A stretch of 64,000 nucleotides of DNA from Hoyosella rhizosphaerae (lineage in GTDB: Bacteria > Actinomycetota > Actinomycetes > Mycobacteriales > Mycobacteriaceae): the NCBI RefSeq assembly GCF_014643175.1, contig NZ_BMJH01000001.1, forward strand, positions 1,662,209-1,726,208. Reading direction: 5' to 3'. The notes under the pieces were generated by a model. It saw only the letters and a program-made list of their open reading frames with translations, was not told the DNA's origin and did no database searches. Shown piece by piece: positions 59,262 through 64,000 of this stretch. Positions within the stretch are counted from its first letter, which is position 1; each line of letters begins with the position of its first letter. A program made the position numbers and the translations under genes.

Positions 59262-60971
59262 TCAGTTACAAACAGCGCCGAAGGAAGCGGAACCAACGAG
59301 TTTGACGTATTTAGCGAGCACACCGCGCTCATAGCGTGGAGGCAGAGGCTCCCAATCCTGTTTGCGGCGTTCGAGTTCGGCTTCGTCCACCAGGAGGTCG
59401 AGTTGTCCGTTGGCGACATCGAGTCGAATCTGGTCGCCATCTTGAATGAACGCGATGGGGCCAGCGTCGACTGCTTCAGGCGCTATATGGCCCACACAAA
59501 GCCCGGTTGTGCCACCCGAGAAGCGCCCATCGGTGATCAGAAGGACATCTTTGCCGAGGCCAGCGCCCTTAATTGCGCCGGTGATGGCGAGCATTTCGCG
59601 CATTCCTGGACCGCCTTTAGGGCCTTCGTAGCGGATTACGACAACATCGCCAGCTGTGATCGTTCCATCTTCAAGGGCATCCATTGCGGGCCGTTCGCGA
59701 TCAAAAACCCGAGCCGTTCCAGTGAAAACATCCGTGTCGAACCCAGCCGATTTCACGACTGCGCCTCCTGGCGCGAGGCTGCCGCGCAAGATGGTGATGC
59801 CGCCACTCGGATGAATTGGGTTTGCCAGGTATCGAAGAACCTTGCCATCGGGATCAGGGGGGTTGATACCCGCAAGGTTCTCTGCGACTGTTTTGCCGGT
59901 GACGGTGAGGCAGTCGCCGTGAAGTAGGCCCGCATCGAGCAGAGTCTTCATCACAACAGGGACGCCGCCGATTTTGTCGATGTCCGTCATCACGTACTGC
60001 CCAAAAGGTTTGACGTCTGCAAGGTGTGGCACCTTTTTGCCAACCCGCGCGAAGTCGTCGAGTGTGAGTTCGACCTGAGCTTCGTGTGCGATGGCAAGGA
60101 TATGGAGCACCGCGTTGGTGGAACCGCCGAGCGCCATGACCACTGCGATGGCGTTTTCGAATGCCTCTTTTGTCATGATGTCTTTTGTTGTGATTCCACG
60201 TTGCAGCATCGCTACCACGGCTTCACCGGAATGACGAGCAAAACCATCCCGGCGGCGATCTGTCGCTGGTGGAGCGGCGCTGCCCGGCAGCGACATACCC
60301 ATCGCTTCGGCGGCGCTGGCCATGGTGTTGGCCGTATACATTCCGCCACATGCACCTTCACCAGGGCAGATAGCGCGTTCGATGGCATCGACGTCCTCGC
60401 GACTCATGAGACCGCGTGAACATGCACCAACGGCTTCAAAAGCGTCGATGATGGTGACTTCTTTTTCGGTTCCGTCAGAGAGCTTCACCCAACCCGGGAG
60501 GATTGACCCTGCGTACAGGAACACCGACGCAAGTTCGAGTCGAGCGGCAGCCATCAGCATGCCCGGCAGGGACTTGTCGCACCCAGCTAGCAGGACAGAT
60601 CCGTCGAGGCGTTCGGCGGACATGACGGTTTCAACACTGTCTGCGATCACTTCGCGGGACACGAGGGAAAAGTGCATCCCTTCGTGTCCCATCGAAATGC
60701 CGTCTGACACCGAGATAGTTCCAAACTCCATTGGGTATCCAGCAGCAGCGTGAACGCCATCCTTTACCGCCTTGGCGAGGCGATCAAGGGAAAGGTTGCA
60801 TGGAGTAATTTCGTTCCATGACGAGGCCACACCAATTTGTGGTTTTGCGAAGTCGTCGTCGCCCATACCGATCGCGCGGAGCATTCCACGTGCGGCAGCG
60901 CGTTCGAGGCCGTCGGTGACGTCCCTACTCCGTGGTTTGATGTCGACTTTATCGTCACCTGGCGTCATCAT
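59262..60971 (-). CDS. ilvD: Dihydroxy-acid dehydratase
   Basis: Fe-S dehydratase of valine, isoleucine and leucine synthesis. The 569-residue protein has the cluster-binding cysteines in [16 protein letters not shown] and [14 protein letters not shown], and the late [16 protein letters not shown] and the [10 protein letters not shown] motif. ATG start with GAGGAG upstream. Follows the SDR gene after 87 bp in the same direction; its stop is close to the riboswitch of cbtB on the same strand. No other ilv genes are nearby. Confidence 0.97.
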   Translation of the reverse strand: MMTPGDDKVDIKPRSRDVTDGLERAAARGMLRAIGMGDDDFAKPQIGVASSWNEITPCNLSLDRLAKAVKDGVHAAAGYPMEFGTISVSDGISMGHEGMHFSLVSREVIADSVETVMSAERLDGSVLLAGCDKSLPGMLMAAARLELASVFLYAGSILPGWVKLSDGTEKEVTIIDAFEAVGACSRGLMSREDVDAIERAICPGEGACGGMYTANTMASAAEAMGMSLPGSAAPPATDRRRDGFARHSGEAVVAMLQRGITTKDIMTKEAFENAIAVVMALGGSTNAVLHILAIAHEAQVELTLDDFARVGKKVPHLADVKPFGQYVMTDIDKIGGVPVVMKTLLDAGLLHGDCLTVTGKTVAENLAGINPPDPDGKVLRYLANPIHPSGGITILRGSLAPGGAVVKSAGFDTDVFTGTARVFDRERPAMDALEDGTITAGDVVVIRYEGPKGGPGMREMLAITGAIKGAGLGKDVLLITDGRFSGGTTGLCVGHIAPEAVDAGPIAFIQDGDQIRLDVANGQLDLLVDEAELERRKQDWEPLPPRYERGVLAKYVKLVGSASFGAVCN

Positions 60972-61058
60972 TACTCCTCAAAAACTGCTTAGAAAACTCG
61001 CTATGGGTGGGGCTATCAGCCATTGTTCGCTACCGGCGACAGGCCTGTGCAACAGGGT

Positions 61059-61826
61059 CTAGCGCGGGGCCATTCGGAGTGCGCCGTCCATGCGGATTGT
61101 TTCACCGTTGAGGTAGTCGTGTTCGACAATCATCTTGGCGAGCTGCGCAAATTCAGCTGGTAGTGCGAGGCGCTTGGGGAACGGCACACCTTCGCTGAGG
61201 CCCTTGCGGTACTCCTCCGTGACCCCGGCAAGCATGGGGGTGTCAACGATGCCGGGTGCGATTGTGTTCACGCGGATTCCGAACTGTGCTAGGTCGCGCG
61301 CAGCGGGAATGGTCATTCCGTGCACGCCGCCCTTGGATGCACTGTAGGCAATCTGCCCGATCTGACCTTCGAATGCAGCGACGGACGCGGTGTTGATAAC
61401 GATGCCGCGTTGTCCGTGCTCGTCGACAGGGGCCGTGTCGGCCATTGCCTGAGCGGCAAGCCGCATCACGTTGAAGGAGCCGAGCAGGTTCACCGTGATG
61501 ACGGTGCGGAACAGTTCAAGATCATGGGGACCATTCTTGGACAAGATGCGGCCCGCCCAGCCGACACCAGCGCAGTTGACGACAATGCGGAGGGGCTTGC
61601 CGCCACTCACTACGGTGTCGACGGCGCTCTGTACGTCGGTGTCGCTTGTGACATCAGTTGGGATCATGGTCACACCGGCGGGTGCGGAATCGCCCGCCCG
61701 CTCGATGGAACTAGCGAGGTCGAGGCCGTAAACTGTCGCACCACTTGCCTGGAGAAGTGTGGCTGTCGCGGCGCCTAACCCGGATGCTGCTCCGGTTACG
61801 ATCGCTGCGCTTCCTGAGATGTCCAA
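61059..61826 (-). CDS. Short-chain dehydrogenase (3-hydroxyacyl-CoA dehydrogenase type)
   Basis: A 255-residue SDR: cofactor motif TGAASGLG near residues 11-18, NCAGVGWAG, catalytic Ser region NTASVAAFEG and YSASK (catalytic Tyr and Lys). The long insertion DTAPVDEHGQRGIVI and the PFPKRLALPAEFAQL motif fit the HSD10-like 3-hydroxyacyl-CoA / 2-methyl-3-hydroxybutyryl-CoA dehydrogenases. NAD use is inferred. TTG start with GGAAAGG upstream. It may share a transcript with ilvD; a role in isoleucine breakdown would be opposite to IlvD, so co-regulation is uncertain. Confidence 0.85.
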   Translation of the reverse strand: MDISGSAAIVTGAASGLGAATATLLQASGATVYGLDLASSIERAGDSAPAGVTMIPTDVTSDTDVQSAVDTVVSGGKPLRIVVNCAGVGWAGRILSKNGPHDLELFRTVITVNLLGSFNVMRLAAQAMADTAPVDEHGQRGIVINTASVAAFEGQIGQIAYSASKGGVHGMTIPAARDLAQFGIRVNTIAPGIVDTPMLAGVTEEYRKGLSEGVPFPKRLALPAEFAQLAKMIVEHDYLNGETIRMDGALRMAPR

Positions 61827-61916
61827 TGCACGTACCTTTCCTCAACGGGTGCTCGCTACAAGTAAGCGAGATAGTGTGACTAACACTAGTCTTTTCGGTG
61901 AGGAAAACCGTGGTTT

Positions 61917-62441
61917 TTACGCGGCGAGCAGCATTGCCAGCACCGCGGTGTCAGGGTCTTCATTAGGGTCGATACCGACTTTGCTCACGAGATTTGTCAC
62001 GGTTCCATCGAGGTCGGCTTCCACCCAGGACGCTCGATGGTCGAGGCCAAGGTGCGGGATCCCTGGCAGTAGAAGACAACCAGATGCGGCTGATGCGCAC
62101 TCTGGAAGAGTGGGTCGTGTTTCGGACGGAGGATGCAACATCAACAGCGCTGGAGGGCACTCATTAGCGAAAGCGCCAGGGTTGAGAGCTTCGTCACCAA
62201 GAATCGTTCCGGCCGCAAGTAGTAAACCAACAGCGTTGGGGACAAGGCTGTTCGGGTGGTCTTCACGCGCATCAAACACTGTCGTGGTGGGGAGTAGGCC
62301 GGGAAGGGAAGCGATGCGAACCGCAAGAATAAGGAGTTGCGCCCACTCTGTGGTGGATTCGGGCCACCGGCCACTCAACATAAAGCCACGTAGTGTGCCA
62401 TTCTGCTCAAATGGAGATAGTTCAACTGATTCGCGGTACAT
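61917..62441 (-). CDS. Conserved hypothetical protein divergent from mgtE
   Basis: A 174-residue protein of unrecognised family. It has a hydrophobic helix-like stretch (TEWAQLLILAVRIASLPGLL), a probable buried segment (AVGLLLAAGTILG) and the acidic end (EADLDGTVTNLVSKVG). No signal peptide or catalytic motif is visible. The start is well supported by AGGAGGT about 5 nt upstream of the ATG. A long competing frame exists on the other strand but lacks such a site. Function unknown. Confidence 0.65.
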   Translation of the reverse strand: MYRESVELSPFEQNGTLRGFMLSGRWPESTTEWAQLLILAVRIASLPGLLPTTTVFDAREDHPNSLVPNAVGLLLAAGTILGDEALNPGAFANECPPALLMLHPPSETRPTLPECASAASGCLLLPGIPHLGLDHRASWVEADLDGTVTNLVSKVGIDPNEDPDTAVLAMLLAA

Positions 62442-62647
62442 CGTGACCTCCTGTCACGCGAACACGGCCTATCATGCGGATTGGCGTTAGACCCGTGTTT
62501 AGGACTATGAACAATTATCGCGCTAGCACACAAGATCAGTCGAGTGCCAGAGCGTTTGCCTGCAGTACACAGAGTGGACACGTGACGGTGTCAGAGTGTG
62601 AATAATCGTTGGGGGCAGATGTCCGCAATCGCAGAGAGGGGAGTCGT
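62442..62647. other. Divergent intergenic region upstream of mgtE
   Basis: About 200 bp. It contains the divergent promoters, and GAGGGGAG just before mgtE. I looked for an M-box (Mg2+ riboswitch) and do not see its conserved elements. Confidence 0.5.
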
Positions 62648-64000
62648 GTGATCACTGAGGATCTTGACACGGCAATTACTGGGTGGCCCGACCGTCTGCG
62701 TGAAGGTGACTTAGCGGCGGTTGGTCGCGAAGCGGCCGACATGGCTTTGCCAGATTTGGTGTGGGTGCTCGAACGTTTGCGCGTTCGAGATCGAGCGATC
62801 GTGTTCCGACTCCTCCCCAAGGGCTTAGCCCACGAAGTTTTTGAACGATTCGATGAGGGCTTGCGCGCCGAGTTGTTCACCAGTTTGCGCGACGACCAAG
62901 TGGTAATGCTGTTCGGTGACCTAGACCCGGACGATCGCGTGCACCTCATGGACGAACTCCCTGCGAGTGTCGCCAAAAAACTGTTGCAGGGTTTGTCTAA
63001 GCATGAGCGCGAACTCACTGCGCCGATCCTCGGATACGAGCGCGGCTCTATTGGTCGTCGCATGAGCACCGAGTATGTTCGGGTGCTTGATTCGCAAACT
63101 GTGCTTGAAGCGTTGACGCAGGTTCGCCACCGAGGGCGCGATGCGGAAACTATTTACACAGTGCCAGTGACGGACTCGGCAAAAGCCCTTGTCGGTGTCG
63201 TGAGCTTGCGGGATTTGATGCTGGCGGACACAGGTAAACCCGTTGGTCAAATCATGAACGAGGCGATCAGTGTTTACGCCAGCGAGGATGCCGAGGATGC
63301 GGCACGTCGCTGTCTCGACTCTCAGGTACTCGCGCTTCCTGTGGTGGATAAAGAAGAGCGGCTGGTCGGAATTCTTACCGTCGATGACGCGGTCCGCATT
63401 ATTCGGCAGGCGGAAGAAGAGGATGCCGCCCGTGCAGGTGCGGTGGAGCCACTTGGGCGACCGTATTTGTCGACACCTGTGCGTTCCCTTGTACGTTCGC
63501 GTGTGGTGTGGCTGTTGTTGCTCGCGGTTTCCGCTGTAGCGACTGTGGGCGTGCTTGACCACTTTGAAGATGACCTCGCAACTGTGGTGACCCTTGCGGT
63601 ATTCATTCCGTTGATTATCGGTACGGGGGGTAACACCGGGTCGCAGGCGGCGGTGACGATTACGCGTGCAGTGGCGCTCGGCGACGTTCGTCCTCGCGAC
63701 GTGGGAATTGTGCTGTTACGGGAAATCCGAACTGGAGCTGCGCTTGGAGCGTTGCTTGGTGCGCTTGCGCTCGCCGCGATTTCCACGGTGGCGTTCTTCT
63801 TCGACGGCTACACTGCAGAGTTGGGTGTAGTGGTGGCGGCGTCGATGCTTGCGATTTGTACGTTGGCCGCATCGGTCGGTGGCGTTATCCCGTTGTTCGC
63901 GAAGGCCGTCAAAATTGACCCGGCTGTGATGTCGACTCCGTTTATTGCAACCTTCGTTGACGCAACAGGGCTCATCATCTATTTCTTGATCGCCAAGGTC
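62648..64000 (+). CDS. mgtE: Magnesium transporter MgtE (3' end cut)
   Basis: Mg2+ channel gated by cytoplasmic Mg2+. The 451 residues in the window include the MgtE N domain (about 20-120, LVWVLERLRVRDRAIVF, LFGDLDPDDRVHLMDELP), two CBS domains (about 140-260, with TIYTVPVTDSAKALVGVVSL and LPVVDKEERLVGILTVDD), and most of the membrane domain including PLIIGTGGNTGSQAAVTITR, the pore motif. GTG 62648 has GAGGGGAG upstream. The frame is still open at 64000, so only a few residues are missing. Confidence 0.95.
   Translation, partial: MITEDLDTAITGWPDRLREGDLAAVGREAADMALPDLVWVLERLRVRDRAIVFRLLPKGLAHEVFERFDEGLRAELFTSLRDDQVVMLFGDLDPDDRVHLMDELPASVAKKLLQGLSKHERELTAPILGYERGSIGRRMSTEYVRVLDSQTVLEALTQVRHRGRDAETIYTVPVTDSAKALVGVVSLRDLMLADTGKPVGQIMNEAISVYASEDAEDAARRCLDSQVLALPVVDKEERLVGILTVDDAVRIIRQAEEEDAARAGAVEPLGRPYLSTPVRSLVRSRVVWLLLLAVSAVATVGVLDHFEDDLATVVTLAVFIPLIIGTGGNTGSQAAVTITRAVALGDVRPRDVGIVLLREIRTGAALGALLGALALAAISTVAFFFDGYTAELGVVVAASMLAICTLAASVGGVIPLFAKAVKIDPAVMSTPFIATFVDATGLIIYFLIAKV

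Noticed and set aside
61759-62490. Long open frame on the plus strand opposite the SDR and hypothetical genes
   Set aside because: It overlaps two well-supported minus-strand genes, has no ribosome-binding site and its translation has no recognisable domain.
62442-62647. M-box (Mg2+) riboswitch before mgtE
   Set aside because: The conserved M-box elements are not present; only a ribosome-binding site is evident.

Overview
The window is a replication-origin region from an actinobacterium of the order Mycobacteriales (Corynebacteriales). The gene order cwlM / Rv3916c-like / parB-parA-rsmG-jag-yidC-yidD-rnpA-rpmH / dnaA-dnaN-recF-dciA-gyrB-gyrA-Rv0007-like / tRNA-Ile / tRNA-Ala is the one around oriC in mycobacteria and relatives. 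The Ser/Thr-kinase and cell-wall operon (crgA, DUF881, pabA, pknB, pknA, pbpA, rodA, pstP, fhaB, fhaA, tRNA-Leu) and a DUF3068/PorA-type protein support the same assignment. GC content looks moderate for the group (judged by eye, not computed). The genus cannot be fixed from this sequence.

Layout. 1-7.2 kb: end of the pseudo-amidase gene cwlM, a GNAT-like gene, the chromosome segregation operon with four parS sites, and the leftward ribosome/membrane-insertion operon. 7.2-9.8 kb: two perfect DnaA boxes ahead of dnaA, then the dnaA-dnaN interval carrying a 56-bp perfect palindrome, a DnaA-box cluster and an AT-rich stretch, which is the probable oriC. 9.8-18.5 kb: replication and topoisomerase genes and two tRNAs flanking a tiny membrane protein. 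18.5-26.5 kb: a block not found between tRNA-Ala and ppiA in M. tuberculosis. It holds a zinc alcohol dehydrogenase, a hotdog thioesterase, two SRPBCC proteins, a DEAD-box helicase, a helix-turn-helix/coiled-coil protein of a type also seen on actinobacterial plasmids, two serine hydrolases and an outlying parS-like site. 26.5-40.1 kb: ppiA, a rhomboid protease, the crgA region, the leftward kinase/phosphatase/elongasome operon and tRNA-Leu. 40.1-52.3 kb: gltBD glutamate synthase, a Na/Pi cotransporter, a lactate-monooxygenase-like flavoenzyme, DUF5313, RraA and GabD2. 52.3-64 kb: a CsbD-like protein, a DUF3068 protein, CopC/CopD copper genes, DUF6474, a TM0106-type nuclease, a cobalamin-riboswitch-controlled CbtBA cobalt transporter, IlvD, an SDR, an unrecognised protein and MgtE, which runs off the right edge.

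How the parts fit together. The left part replicates, segregates and supercoils the chromosome. The middle operon signals cell-wall growth state (PknA/PknB/PstP with FhaA/FhaB and the CwlM pseudo-enzyme at the left edge) to elongation machinery (RodA, PbpA) and division (CrgA). The right third is mostly nitrogen, carbon and metal housekeeping.

I did not find a clear novel defence, mobile or biosynthetic system. The points most worth a second look are the 56-bp perfect palindrome beside oriC, parS sites written into the start regions of three proteins, the compact cobalamin riboswitch, the plasmid-type helix-turn-helix gene within the 8-kb block, and DnaA boxes around crgA and fhaB.
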